A stretch of DNA of 64,000 nt, taken from contig NZ_JACXYY010000003.1 in the NCBI RefSeq assembly GCF_014779665.1, positions 496,001-560,000 on the forward strand, in the 5' to 3' direction. The notes under the pieces are model-generated. The model was not told where the DNA came from. It ran no database searches and saw only the letters and a list, made by a program, of their open reading frames with translations. The stretch is from Nocardioides hwasunensis. GTDB lineage: Bacteria > Actinomycetota > Actinomycetes > Propionibacteriales > Nocardioidaceae. Shown here piece by piece: positions 1-8,199 of this stretch (within the stretch, counting starts at the first letter, position 1; each line of letters opens with the position of its first letter). The position numbers were made by a program, and so were the translations under genes.

Positions 1-83
1 AGCATGGCTATACACGAGGGGACGGCGCTGACCGGCGCCGCCTGACCGGGCCGGACGGCCCACGTGTGCAGAGGGAGGACGAC

Positions 84-329
84 ATGAGTCAGTCCGAGAG
101 CGAAGGACCCGCCGACGGCGGTGCCGAGGGCACCCCGGGCGTGCAGGATGGTGGCGCCGACGGCGGTGCCGACTCGGGAGCCGAGGGTCCCGCCGACGGC
201 GGTGCTGAGGGCACCCCGGGCGTGCAGGACGGCGGTGCCGACGGTGGCGCCGAGGGTCCGGCCGACGGTGGTGCGGACGGCACCCCGGGCGTCCAGGACG
301 GTGGCGCCGACGGCGGTGCGGACAGCTAG
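84..329 (+). CDS. Short acidic repeat peptide, candidate substrate of the downstream oxygenase
   Basis: This 81-residue protein is not one I recognise. After a nine-residue start (MSQSESEGP region) it consists almost entirely of three 22-residue units that open with GPADGGA and continue (E/D)GTPGVQDGGADGGA. It is rich in Gly, Ala and Asp, strongly acidic, and has no Cys, Lys, Arg, aromatic residue or membrane segment. The ATG at 84 is chosen because GAGGGAGG at 71-78 lies just upstream; an in-frame start at 66 lies before that site. The stop is five bases from the JmjC/cupin gene, so the two are probably co-translated. I infer a ribosomally made substrate with three copies of a target for that oxygenase, but a structural or secreted disordered protein is also possible. 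Confidence 0.7.
   Translation: MSQSESEGPADGGAEGTPGVQDGGADGGADSGAEGPADGGAEGTPGVQDGGADGGAEGPADGGADGTPGVQDGGADGGADS
105..320 (+). repeat. Three 66-base in-frame repeats
   Basis: Units lie at 105-170, 186-251 and 255-320. Units 1 and 2 differ at seven codons, all synonymous. Units 2 and 3 differ at ten codons, nine synonymous and one Glu-to-Asp. The units are separated by DSGAE and by a single Glu, and the peptide ends with Asp-Ser after the third unit. Confidence 0.9.
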
Positions 330-334
330 TCCCG

Positions 335-1555
335 ATGCCGCTGCATGCTGACGACGGCAGGTCCGGGACTCCCGGGCCTGCCGCCGGCCGTCCCGCTCTG
401 GCTCGCCTCGTCGGTGACGTGGACGGCTTCGCCGAGAACACGTGGGCCCGCGGACCGCTGTTGCGCCCGTCGGCCGATCCCGACGGGTTCGACGACCTGC
501 TCACCGCGTCCGCCGTCGACGAGCTGGTGGCCGAGCGCGGCCTGCGTACGCCGTTCCTGCGGGTCGCCAGGTCGGGGTCGACGATGGCCAACCGCGCCTT
601 CACCGCACCGGGCGGACTCGGAGCCGGCATCGCCGACCAGGTCAGCGACGACAAGCTCACCGCGCTCTTCGCCGACGGCGCCACCCTCGTGCTGCAGGCG
701 CTGCACCGCACCTGGCGGCCGATCATCGACTTCTGCCAGCAGCTGGCCGCCGACCTCGGTCACCCGGTGCAGGCCAACGCCTACGTCACGCCCCCGCAGA
801 ACCAGGGCTTCGACGACCACTACGACGTGCACGACGTCTTCGTGCTCCAGATCGCGGGCCGCAAGAGGTGGTCGATCCACTCCCCCGTCCTGCCCTCGCC
901 GCTGCGCGACCAGCCGTGGACGGACCGCCGCGACGACGTGCGCCGCGCAGCCGAGGAGGAGCCGGTGATCGAGACCGTGCTCGAGCCCGGCGACGCGCTC
1001 TACCTGCCGCGCGGCTACCTCCACTCCGCGACGGCACTCGGCGGCGTCACCATCCACCTCACCCTCGGCGTGCACAGCTGGACCCGCCACGCCGTCGCCG
1101 AGGAGCTGGTGACGCTCGCGCTGCGCAGGCTCTCCGACGACGAGGACGCCCGCGCGTCGTTGCCGCTGGGCACCACCCTCGCGCCCGACGAGATCGACGC
1201 GGAGGTCGTCGGCAAGCTGCTGCGCGAAGCGCTCGACGGTCTCGACCCTGCCGAGATCGCCGAGCAGATGCGCGCGCGGCGACGCGACACCCAGCGCGCC
1301 GCACCCGTCGGCCCGCTGGCCCAGCACGCTCTGTCGACGTCGCTCGCCGATCACACCGTCCTACGCCTGCGCGACCACCTCGACGTCACGCTCACCGAGC
1401 ACACGGTGGTCTCGCGCGCCGGGTCGGTCGACGTCGCCGACGTGCCGACCGAGGTCGTACGTCGACTCCTGGCCGGCGAGCGCGTCACTGCCGGCGAGCT
1501 CGGGACCGGCGCGGCCCGCCGCATGATCGAGGCGGGACTGGTCGTCGCCGGATGA
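335..1555 (+). CDS. JmjC/cupin_4-family Fe(II) oxygenase
   Basis: This 406-residue protein matches the cupin_4/ribosomal-oxygenase type of JmjC protein, which uses Fe(II), 2-oxoglutarate and O2 to hydroxylate protein side chains. The Fe triad is visible: H162 and D164 in DDHYDVHDVF, followed by the family signature QIAGRKRWSIHSP, and H230 in YLPRGYLHSA. The region after about residue 250 is mostly helical with a C-terminal winged-helix-like end, as in this family. The ATG at 335 is five bases after the peptide stop, and the gene overlaps the ferredoxin-like gene by four bases (ATGA). Known relatives act on ribosomal proteins (His or Arg hydroxylation); the operon suggests that the adjacent repeat peptide is the substrate here, which is inference. 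Confidence 0.85.
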   Translation: MPLHADDGRSGTPGPAAGRPALARLVGDVDGFAENTWARGPLLRPSADPDGFDDLLTASAVDELVAERGLRTPFLRVARSGSTMANRAFTAPGGLGAGIADQVSDDKLTALFADGATLVLQALHRTWRPIIDFCQQLAADLGHPVQANAYVTPPQNQGFDDHYDVHDVFVLQIAGRKRWSIHSPVLPSPLRDQPWTDRRDDVRRAAEEEPVIETVLEPGDALYLPRGYLHSATALGGVTIHLTLGVHSWTRHAVAEELVTLALRRLSDDEDARASLPLGTTLAPDEIDAEVVGKLLREALDGLDPAEIAEQMRARRRDTQRAAPVGPLAQHALSTSLADHTVLRLRDHLDVTLTEHTVVSRAGSVDVADVPTEVVRRLLAGERVTAGELGTGAARRMIEAGLVVAG

Positions 1556-2463
1556 CGTTCCGCTGCTCCGACGAGGCCGCGGCACGTCGCGACCCGGTGA
1601 TCGGCACGGCTCCCCCGCAGCACGACTGGCTGCTCGTCGAGCATCCGGGTCCGTGGCCGATCACCGCGCCGTTCGGCGCCGACCTCCCCACGACCCTGCT
1701 GCGCGACCTCGGGCACCCCGAGCTGCGCACGCTCTTCGTGCGTCGACACGGTCGCGAGGGTGCTGCGGACCGGCTGACCGGGCCACGCCGGTGGTTCCGC
1801 TCGCGCGCCGGGGCGGTCCGCACCGGGCTCTGGCAGCACCCCGACGACCTGCTGGCCAGCCTCGGCGACGCGGGTGGCGAGGCCTATGCAGAGCCGCTCC
1901 TGCTCGTGTGTACCCATGGCGTCCACGACCTGTGCTGCGCCGTGAAGGGGCGCCCGGTCGCCGCCGCTCTCGCCGGCCGCTGGCCCGAGGCGACCTGGGA
2001 GTGCAGCCACCTGGGCGGGGACCGCTTCGCTCCCAACGTGCTCGTCCTCCCCGACCTCGGCTGCTACGGCGGGTTGGACGCCGACGACGCCGTGCCGACG
2101 GTCGAGGCCCACTTCGACCGGCGCATCGACACCACCTGGCTGCGCGGGGTCGCCGGTCTCCACCCGGCCGAGCAGGTCGCCCTCGGGGTCGTGCTCGAGC
2201 GGTGGGGCCCGGCCGCGATCAGCGATGCGACCGCCCACCTCGTCGAGCAGGACGGCACGTTCGACGCCGGGCGGTGGACGATCGACGTCGTCGGCACCGG
2301 CCCCCTGCCCGCCTCCACGCGGGTCGTGGTGGCCAGCAGCCGTCGCCCGGAGGCCCTCCTCACCTGCCGCACGCAGCGCGCCACCCGAGCACTCCAGTGG
2401 GACGTGCTCGAGGTCTCTGCCCCGCCCGTCCGGGGGTCCCACGCCCCTTCGGGTGATCGTTAG
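1552..2463 (+). CDS. Sucrase/ferredoxin-like (Apd1-type) [2Fe-2S] thioredoxin-fold protein
   Basis: The 303-residue product belongs to the sucrase/ferredoxin-like family, whose eukaryotic members (Apd1, Aim32) bind a [2Fe-2S] cluster with a Cx8C pair and an HxxxH pair. Here C120 and C129 form Cx8C in CTHGVHDLCC, followed by GRPVA. The second motif reads ECSHLGGDRFAPNV, so H153 is present but the second His position is D157. The start at 1552 overlaps the oxygenase stop (ATGA). As an electron-transfer protein it could reduce or reset the neighbouring iron oxygenase; that partnership is inferred only from the overlap. Confidence 0.8.
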   Translation: MTFRCSDEAAARRDPVIGTAPPQHDWLLVEHPGPWPITAPFGADLPTTLLRDLGHPELRTLFVRRHGREGAADRLTGPRRWFRSRAGAVRTGLWQHPDDLLASLGDAGGEAYAEPLLLVCTHGVHDLCCAVKGRPVAAALAGRWPEATWECSHLGGDRFAPNVLVLPDLGCYGGLDADDAVPTVEAHFDRRIDTTWLRGVAGLHPAEQVALGVVLERWGPAAISDATAHLVEQDGTFDAGRWTIDVVGTGPLPASTRVVVASSRRPEALLTCRTQRATRALQWDVLEVSAPPVRGSHAPSGDR

Positions 2464-2466
2464 CGT
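2461..2466 (+). promoter_or_regulatory. Possible -10 box of the alcohol dehydrogenase operon
   Basis: TAGCGT sits at the stop of the ferredoxin-like gene and 37 bases before the ATG at 2504. GAAGGA at 2491-2496 serves as ribosome binding site. No clear -35 is seen. Confidence 0.35.
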
Positions 2467-2503
2467 GGAACGCGTTCGACGCTCCACGATGGAAGGACCT
2501 CAC

Positions 2504-3565
2504 ATGACCACCACGATCTCCGCCCTGTCGACGCCGAAGGCGTCCGCGTCCTTCGAGGAGACGACGATCGAGCGCCGCGACCTGCGCGACGACGACGTAC
2601 GCATCGACATCCGCTGGGCCGGCATCTGCCACTCCGACATCCACCAGGCACGCGACGAGTGGGGCGGCGCGATCTTCCCGATGACGCCCGGCCACGAGAT
2701 CATCGGCACCGTCTCCGAGGTCGGCTCCGCCGTCACCGAGCACCAGGTCGGCGACACCGTGGGAGTCGGCTGCTTCGTCGACTCGTGCCTCGAGTGCGAG
2801 GCCTGCAAGGACGGCGAGGAGCAGTTCTGCAGCAAGGGCGTCGTCCAGACCTACAGCGCCGAGGACTACCACGGCGAGGTCACCTACGGCGGCTACAGCC
2901 GCCAGGTCGTCGTGCGCGACCACTTCGTGCTCACGATCCCCGACGGGGTCGACCTCGCCGGCACCACCCCGCTGCTCTGTGCCGGCATCACGACGTACGC
3001 CCCGCTCAAGCGCCACGGCGTCGGCGAGGGCACGCGCGTCGGCATCATCGGCATGGGCGGCCTGGGCCACGTCGCGGTCAAGATCGCCGCGGCGATGGGA
3101 GCCGACGTCGCCGTGCTCAGCCGTACGGACGCCAAGAAGGACGACGGGCTGGCGTTCGGCGCCAAGGACTACTTCGCGACCGAGGACGAGTCGGTCTTCG
3201 ACGAACTCGAGGGCAGCTTCGACCTGCTGGTCAACACCGTCGGATCCGCCGTTCCCCTCGACTCCTTCATGGGCCTGCTCGGCCGCGGCGGCACCATGGT
3301 CAACCTCGGCGCCCCGAGCGAGTCGCTGGAGACGTCGGCGTTCTCGCTGCTGACCAAGCGACGCGCGCTCGAGGGCTCGATGGTCGGCGGCCTGCCGCAG
3401 ACCCAGGAGATGCTCGACTTCTGCGCCGAGCACGGCATCACCGCCACCGTCGAGGTGATCTCCGCCGACCAGGTCGACGACTACTACGACAAGGTCGTCG
3501 ACGGCGAGGTGCGCTACCGCGCGGTGATCGATGCCGAGACGCTCGGTGAGGCGCCGACCTCGTGA
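2504..3565 (+). CDS. Zinc-dependent NAD(P) alcohol dehydrogenase (CAD/YahK type)
   Basis: This 353-residue medium-chain dehydrogenase probably interconverts aldehydes and primary alcohols in the cytosol. Catalytic-zinc ligands are C42 (GICHSD) and the GHE motif at 63-65. The structural zinc lobe has four cysteines, C95, C98, C101 and C109. The nucleotide-binding turn GMGGLGH lies near residue 185, with a Ser-Arg after the second strand that favours NADP. It is close to the cinnamyl-alcohol-dehydrogenase-like class that reduces aldehydes. The start at 2504 has GAAGGA nine bases upstream. It overlaps zwf by four bases (GTGA), so NADPH-producing and NADPH-using enzymes are co-translated. Confidence 0.88.
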   Translation: MTTTISALSTPKASASFEETTIERRDLRDDDVRIDIRWAGICHSDIHQARDEWGGAIFPMTPGHEIIGTVSEVGSAVTEHQVGDTVGVGCFVDSCLECEACKDGEEQFCSKGVVQTYSAEDYHGEVTYGGYSRQVVVRDHFVLTIPDGVDLAGTTPLLCAGITTYAPLKRHGVGEGTRVGIIGMGGLGHVAVKIAAAMGADVAVLSRTDAKKDDGLAFGAKDYFATEDESVFDELEGSFDLLVNTVGSAVPLDSFMGLLGRGGTMVNLGAPSESLETSAFSLLTKRRALEGSMVGGLPQTQEMLDFCAEHGITATVEVISADQVDDYYDKVVDGEVRYRAVIDAETLGEAPTS

Positions 3566-4971
3566 GCGGGGCCACGGGCGACGACCTGGCACCCCACGTC
3601 CTCGTCGTCTTCGGGGCGACCGGTGACCTCGCCGCGCGCAAGCTGTTCCCGGGCCTCTACCGGCTGGCCGCGGCAGGGCGCCTGCCGGAGGACTACGCCG
3701 TCATCGGCAGCGGACGACACTCCCCCGGCACGGACGACGAGTTCCGTGAGCAGCTGGCCGAAGGCCTGCGCGACACGGTCGACGACCTCGACGACGACCT
3801 GGTCGCCGACCTGCTCGGCCGGGTCTCCTTCCAGACCTCGGACGCCGATGACGGCGCGGACCTCGCCGCCGCGGTGCGCGAGGCCGAGGACGGCCTCGGT
3901 GAGGACGTACGCCGACTCGTCTACCTCTCCGTGCCGCCGACCGCGATGCCCGGCATGGTCGGCATGCTCGACCGCGAGGGGCTGACCGACCGCGCCCGGC
4001 TGGTGATCGAGAAGCCCTTCGGCCTGGACCTCGAGTCCTTCAAGGAGCTCGACGACGCGCTGCACGATGCGGTCGAGGAGGACCAGGTCTTCCGGATCGA
4101 CCACTTCCTCGGCAAGGAGGCCGTGCAGAACATCCTGGCGCTCCGGTTCGCCAACGCGCTCTTCGAGCCGGCGTGGGACCGACGCAGCGTGGCCCAGGTG
4201 CAGATCGACGTGCCGGAGACGCTGCAGATGGAGGGTCGTGGCTCGTTCTACGAGTCGACCGGCTGCCTGCGCGACATGGTCTCCACCCACCTGTTCCAGA
4301 TCCTCGGCGTGGTCGCGTTGGAGGACCCGGGCGAGTGGTCCGCCGACGCGGTCCGGCAGGCCCGCAAGGACGCCTTCGACGCCCTGCGACCGCTGGACCC
4401 GGACGACGTCGTGCTCGGGCAGTACGACGGCTACCGCGACGAGGACGACGTCGACGACGACTCCGACGTGGAGACCTTCGTCGCGCTCACGGCCTACGTC
4501 GACAACGATCGTTGGCAGGGCGTGCCGTTCCTGCTGCGCACCGGCAAGGCGATGGCCGAGACCCGGCGCACCATCACCCTCCGCTTCCGCTCGCCCGACT
4601 CCAGCCTCTTCGGCGACGACGCGTCGCGAGGCGACGAGCTCGTCCTGGAGCTCACCGACGAGGCGCAGGTCTCCGTCGACCTGCTCGGCAAGCGGCCCGG
4701 TCCCGACATGGAGCTCGCGCGGGCCACGATGCGCCTCGACTACGAGGACGAGCTGCCCGACGACGAGCCGCTCGAGGCCTACGAGCGACTGCTCCTCGAC
4801 GTGCTCCGCGGCGACCACACCCTCTTCGCCCGGTCCGACGAGACCGAGCGGCTCTGGGAGGTCTGCCAGCCGGTGCTGGACGACCGGCCCGACCCTCAGC
4901 CCTACGAGCCGGGGTCCTGGGGGCCGCAGGCGGCCCTTGACCTCGCACCCGGCGGATGGCGGCTGGGATGA
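3562..4971 (+). CDS. zwf: Glucose-6-phosphate dehydrogenase
   Basis: The 469-residue enzyme oxidises glucose-6-phosphate to 6-phosphogluconolactone, the entry step of the oxidative pentose phosphate pathway. It has the N-terminal dinucleotide motif [10 protein letters not shown] (18-27), EKPFG (150-154) and the substrate site RIDHFLGKE (178-186) with the conserved His and Lys. At 469 residues it is somewhat shorter than the usual 480-515. It starts with GTG, overlapping the preceding stop. The following GH15 gene also overlaps by four bases, so the three genes form one transcription unit. Actinobacteria often carry such an accessory zwf outside the main transketolase/transaldolase cluster. 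Confidence 0.93.
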   Translation: MSGATGDDLAPHVLVVFGATGDLAARKLFPGLYRLAAAGRLPEDYAVIGSGRHSPGTDDEFREQLAEGLRDTVDDLDDDLVADLLGRVSFQTSDADDGADLAAAVREAEDGLGEDVRRLVYLSVPPTAMPGMVGMLDREGLTDRARLVIEKPFGLDLESFKELDDALHDAVEEDQVFRIDHFLGKEAVQNILALRFANALFEPAWDRRSVAQVQIDVPETLQMEGRGSFYESTGCLRDMVSTHLFQILGVVALEDPGEWSADAVRQARKDAFDALRPLDPDDVVLGQYDGYRDEDDVDDDSDVETFVALTAYVDNDRWQGVPFLLRTGKAMAETRRTITLRFRSPDSSLFGDDASRGDELVLELTDEAQVSVDLLGKRPGPDMELARATMRLDYEDELPDDEPLEAYERLLLDVLRGDHTLFARSDETERLWEVCQPVLDDRPDPQPYEPGSWGPQAALDLAPGGWRLG

Positions 4972-6794
4972 CGGGTGGGGTGACGGCTGCGGCCATCGCC
5001 GACCACGGGCTCATCGGCGACCTGCGCACCGCGGCCCTGGTGGCCACGGACGGCACGATCGACTGGTTCTGCCCGGGACGGTTCGACCAGCCCAGCATCT
5101 TCGGGTCGCTGCTCGACCCCGACGCCGGGTCGTGGCGCATCACCCCGGACGACGAGGACGCGCGCAGCCAGCAGTACTACTTTCCCGAGACCAACATCCT
5201 GGTCACCCGGTTCATGACCGAGCAGGGCGTCGCCGAGGTGCACGACTTCATGTCCGTCCTGCGCGCCCACGACCCGGACCACCGACAGCGCCTGGTCCGC
5301 CGGGTGGTCAACGTGCGGGGGTCCGTGCCGCTGACCATGCGTCTCGCGCCGCGTCCCGGCTACGGCGCCGAGGAGCCCACGCTGTCGGAGGAGTCCGGGG
5401 GCGTGCGCTTCGAGGACGGCGACGTGGCCCTCGTGCTGTCCAGCACCGTCGACCTCGTCGTCGATGGTGCCGATGCGGTGGCGGACGTCGACCTCGAGCC
5501 CGGCGAGGCTGCCCTGTTCGTGCTCGAGGTGCTCGCGCCCGACGAGGACGCTGCCGGTTGCGGCGCGGACGACATCGACGACCTCTTCGACCAGACGGCG
5601 GCGTTCTGGCGCGACTGGCTCTCGACCTGCACCTACACCGGCCGCTGGCGCGAGCGGGTCAACCGGTCCGCGCTGACCCTCAAGCTGCTGTGTCACGAGC
5701 CCACCGGCGGCATCGTCGCCGCCCCCACCACGAGCCTGCCCGAGGAGATCGGCGGCAGCCGCAACTGGGACTACCGCTTCGTGTGGGTCCGCGACGCCGC
5801 CTTCAGCGTCTACGCGCTGCTGCGACTCGGCTTCACCGACGAGGCGGCGGCGTTCGTCCAGTGGCTCTCCGAGCGGATGGGCGAGTCCTCCGCCGGCTCC
5901 GACTCCGACCTCGGTCCGCTGCGCGTGATGTACGACCTCGACGGGGAGGTGCCGCACGAGCGCGAGCTCGACCACCTCGCGGGTCATCGCGACTCCCGCC
6001 CGGTGCGCGTCGGCAACGCCGCCGTCGACCAGCTCCAGCTCGACGTCTATGGCGAGCTGATCGACTCGGTCTACCTCTTCGACAAGTACAGCCGCGGGAT
6101 CAGCCACGACGCGTGGCAGGACCTCTGGCGGATCGCCGACTGGCTGATGGCCAACTGGGACCGCGACGACGCCGGCATGTGGGAGGTGCGCGGCGAGCCC
6201 CGCGCGCACACCACCTCGCGCCTGATGTCGTGGGTCGCGGTCGAGCGGATGATGCGCGTCGCCCGCCGCCGCGGCCTCCCCGGCGACCTCACCGAGCTGG
6301 GCCGCGTCCGCGACGAGATCTACGACCGGATCATGCAGGACTGCTGGGACGAGGAGCTCGGCGCCTTCGTCAGCCACGTCGGCTCCGACACCCTCGACGC
6401 CGGTGTGCTGCTGATGCCGATGGTGAAGTTCATCGCCCCCAACGACCCGCGCTTCCTCTCCACCCTCGCGCTGGTCGAGGATCGACTGGTGACCGACAGC
6501 CTGGTCTTCCGCTACGACGCCGAGCGCTTCGACGACGGCGTGGGCTCCGCGGGCGAGGCCGGTGAGGGCACGTTCTCGCTCTGCTCGTTCTGGTACGTCG
6601 AGGCGCTCACCCGCGTCGGTCGCGTCGAGGACGCCCGGCTCGCGCTCGAGAAGATGTTCACCTACGCCAACCACCTCGGCCAGTACGCCGAGCAGGTCGG
6701 CCTCAACGGCCAGCAGTTGGGCAACTTCCCGCAGGCCTTCACCCACCTCAGCATGATCAGCGCGATCCTCAACCTGGACCGCGAGCTCGGCTGA
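4968..6794 (+). CDS. Glycoside hydrolase family 15 (glucoamylase/trehalase-like)
   Basis: This roughly 608-residue cytosolic protein matches GH15, inverting enzymes that release glucose from alpha-glucans or, in actinobacteria, split trehalose. The N-terminal [23 protein letters not shown] stretch, the (alpha/alpha)6-barrel motif [12 protein letters not shown] (from residue 266) and GEAGEGTF near the C-terminus, with the likely catalytic Glu near 533, are all present. There is no signal peptide. The ATG at 4968 overlaps the zwf stop (ATGA); an ATG at 4956 is the alternative. Released glucose could, after phosphorylation, feed zwf just upstream. The trehalase-versus-glucoamylase choice cannot be made from sequence. 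Confidence 0.85.
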   Translation: MTGGVTAAAIADHGLIGDLRTAALVATDGTIDWFCPGRFDQPSIFGSLLDPDAGSWRITPDDEDARSQQYYFPETNILVTRFMTEQGVAEVHDFMSVLRAHDPDHRQRLVRRVVNVRGSVPLTMRLAPRPGYGAEEPTLSEESGGVRFEDGDVALVLSSTVDLVVDGADAVADVDLEPGEAALFVLEVLAPDEDAAGCGADDIDDLFDQTAAFWRDWLSTCTYTGRWRERVNRSALTLKLLCHEPTGGIVAAPTTSLPEEIGGSRNWDYRFVWVRDAAFSVYALLRLGFTDEAAAFVQWLSERMGESSAGSDSDLGPLRVMYDLDGEVPHERELDHLAGHRDSRPVRVGNAAVDQLQLDVYGELIDSVYLFDKYSRGISHDAWQDLWRIADWLMANWDRDDAGMWEVRGEPRAHTTSRLMSWVAVERMMRVARRRGLPGDLTELGRVRDEIYDRIMQDCWDEELGAFVSHVGSDTLDAGVLLMPMVKFIAPNDPRFLSTLALVEDRLVTDSLVFRYDAERFDDGVGSAGEAGEGTFSLCSFWYVEALTRVGRVEDARLALEKMFTYANHLGQYAEQVGLNGQQLGNFPQAFTHLSMISAILNLDRELG

Positions 6795-6801
6795 GGAGCG
6801 G

Positions 6802-6839
6802 AAAACCCGTCGACACCACGGTCCGCCCCGGGTGAGGAT
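6802..6839 (+). promoter_or_regulatory. Possible WhiB7-type promoter for erm
   Basis: AAAA at 6802-6805 lies just upstream of TCGACA (6810-6815), a 5/6 match to TTGACA. An 18-base spacer separates it from GAGGAT at 6834-6839. An AT-rich patch beside the -35 is the known feature of WhiB7 targets such as actinobacterial erm genes. GAGGAT ends seven bases before the leader ATG, so the transcript may be leaderless; GAGGA could instead be read as a ribosome binding site. Confidence 0.4.
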
Positions 6840-6846
6840 CGACGCC

Positions 6847-6900
6847 ATGGGATCTCCCGGCAGCGCAGCCTTCTACGCCGTCCGCGACCGCATCGCCTGA
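6847..6900 (+). CDS. Leader peptide upstream of erm
   Basis: A 17-codon frame (MGSPGSAAFYAVRDRIA) begins at the first ATG after the predicted promoter and ends 133 bases before erm. Actinobacterial and Gram-positive erm genes are often preceded by such short frames, on which macrolide-stalled ribosomes alter mRNA folding. It is too short for coding statistics, so support comes from position, from GAGGA eight bases upstream and from the regulatory pairing described separately. Confidence 0.45.
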   Translation: MGSPGSAAFYAVRDRIA

Positions 6901-7026
6901 CGACGCGAGTGCTGCCCGGACCACCCGGGCCCGCCTCGCGCCGTCACCGAGTCGTCCTCGCACCTCGGAGCGGCCGCTGCGCCCTGCCCCGCGCACCGCG
7001 CCAGGTGCTTCCCCTCGATCCGGGAG
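6854..7026 (+). promoter_or_regulatory. Possible erm attenuator: leader codons pair with the erm ribosome binding site
   Basis: CTCCCGG at 6854-6860, inside the leader frame, is an exact complement of CCGGGAG at 7020-7026, which contains the erm Shine-Dalgarno. A local hairpin GCCCGG-ACCAC-CCGGGC lies between them at 6914-6930 and offers a competing fold for the same sequences. A ribosome held on the leader would free the erm start. Seven paired bases can arise by chance in GC-rich DNA, so this is suggestive only. Confidence 0.3.
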
Positions 7027-7033
7027 CACACCC

Positions 7034-7807
7034 ATGTCTCGTTCCACCTCTCGCTCGGTCCACGGTGGCCGCCACGAGCTCGGCCAGAACTTCCTCCACC
7101 ACGCGCCCACCCTCGACCGCATCGCCCGGCTCGTCGCCGACACCGACGGTGCGATCATCGAGCTCGGCGCCGGTGACGGCGCCCTCACCCGCGTCCTGGT
7201 CGGCCTCGGCCGCGACGTCACCGCCATCGACCTCGACGAGCACCTCGTGCGACGCCTGCGCACCGCCGTGCCGGACGCCCGCGTCGTGCACGCCGACGCG
7301 CTCACCCACCCGCTCGACCGCCCGGTCGTCGTCGGCAACGTCCCCTTCCACCTGACCACTCCCATCCTGCGGCGGCTGCTGCGCGAGCCCGCCTGGGAGC
7401 ACGCGGTCCTGCTCGTCCAGTGGGAGGTGGCACGCAAGCGCGCCGGGGTCGGTGGCGGCACGATGATGACCGCGCAGGCAGCACCGTGGTTCGACGTCGG
7501 GCTCGCCGGCCGCGTGCCCGCCCACGGCTTCACGCCGAAGCCGTCCGTCGACGGGGGCCTGCTGCGGATCGAGCGCCGCCCCGAGCCACTCGTGCCACCC
7601 GCACGGCGTACGGCCTACGAGCGGTTCGTGCACGGCGTCTTCACCGGCCGCGGCGGTTCGCTCCACCGCATCCTCCAGGCGGCCGCGCGCGTCGACGCCC
7701 GACGTGCGGACCTGGCGATGGAGCGCGCCCAGATCGATCGGCGCAGCCTGCCGCGCGACCTGACGCCGCGCCAGTGGGCCGACCTGTGGCACGCCGTGCG
7801 GGGCTGA
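7034..7807 (+). CDS. erm: 23S rRNA (adenine-N6) methyltransferase, Erm family
   Basis: The 257-residue protein is an Erm/KsgA-type SAM-dependent methyltransferase. Erm enzymes methylate A2058 of 23S rRNA and confer macrolide-lincosamide-streptogramin B resistance. It opens with GGRHELGQNFL (11-21), typical of Erm rather than KsgA. It has SAM motif IIELGAGDGALT (41-52) and the catalytic NVPFHLTT (102-109). GGGAG at 7022-7026 precedes the ATG at 7034. Long upstream spacing with a leader peptide fits inducible resistance. Neighbours are housekeeping, so it looks like an intrinsic gene rather than a mobile one. KsgA is the alternative but the N-terminus and length argue against it. Confidence 0.87.
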   Translation: MSRSTSRSVHGGRHELGQNFLHHAPTLDRIARLVADTDGAIIELGAGDGALTRVLVGLGRDVTAIDLDEHLVRRLRTAVPDARVVHADALTHPLDRPVVVGNVPFHLTTPILRRLLREPAWEHAVLLVQWEVARKRAGVGGGTMMTAQAAPWFDVGLAGRVPAHGFTPKPSVDGGLLRIERRPEPLVPPARRTAYERFVHGVFTGRGGSLHRILQAAARVDARRADLAMERAQIDRRSLPRDLTPRQWADLWHAVRG

Positions 7808-7819
7808 CCGGCGCCGCGC

Positions 7820-7838
7820 GTTCTGCTCTGAGCAGAAC
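7820..7838 (+). promoter_or_regulatory. Perfect 19-base palindrome upstream of the XRE regulator
   Basis: GTTCTGCTCTGAGCAGAAC is two 9-base arms around one T. It lies 12 bases after the erm stop and is centred about 49 bases before the regulator's start. No T tract follows, so an operator for the XRE regulator is more likely than an intrinsic terminator, although it may do both. Confidence 0.5.
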
Positions 7839-7865
7839 AACGGCGGCACGTCGACGCTGCGGGGC

Positions 7866-7871
7866 TAGATT
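7866..7871 (+). promoter_or_regulatory. -10 box, leaderless start of the XRE gene
   Basis: TAGATT ends six bases before the ATG at 7878. No good -35 is visible, which together with the upstream palindrome suggests an activator-dependent promoter. Confidence 0.45.
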
Positions 7872-7877
7872 CGGTCC

Positions 7878-8186
7878 ATGGGCGAGATCCTGGAGTTCCC
7901 CGCACCCGCACCGGCCGCGCCGGGTGAGCGGTCCGAGCAGCCCGAGCCCCTGTGGCGCGAGCTGGTCGGACGCGAGGTGCGTCGCGAGCGCGTGCGTCGC
8001 GGCGAGCGACTCGTCGACGTCTCCGGGCGTGCCGGCGTCTCCACGCAGTACCTCTCCGAGGTCGAGCGCGGTCTCAAGGACCCGTCCTCGGAGATGCTGC
8101 AGGCGATCGCCGGCGCGCTGGACCTGAGTGTCCGCGAGCTCGCCACCCGGGTGTCGGCCCCCACGGCGCTGGCGCTCGCCGCCTGA
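7878..8186 (+). CDS. XRE-family regulator, PopR/ClgR-like
   Basis: This 102-residue protein has an N-terminal variable stretch and a helix-turn-helix at about residues 25-85 (VREVRRERVRRGERLVDVS and VSTQYLSEVERGLKDPSSEM regions). It resembles ClgR and PopR, the activators of clpP genes in Streptomyces and relatives. It ends in ALALAA, like the ssrA tag and like the degradation signals reported for ClgR/PopR, so it may itself be a Clp substrate. It converges on two clpP genes whose 3' end is 14 bases away. I infer that it controls them. Autoregulation through the palindrome at 7820 is possible. Confidence 0.75.
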   Translation: MGEILEFPAPAPAAPGERSEQPEPLWRELVGREVRRERVRRGERLVDVSGRAGVSTQYLSEVERGLKDPSSEMLQAIAGALDLSVRELATRVSAPTALALAA

Positions 8187-8199
8187 GCCGCCTCCGGCG

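Noticed and set aside
1-83. Tail of an upstream gene
   Set aside because: A frame ending at TGA 43-45 is open from base 1, but 14 codons are too few to support a call.
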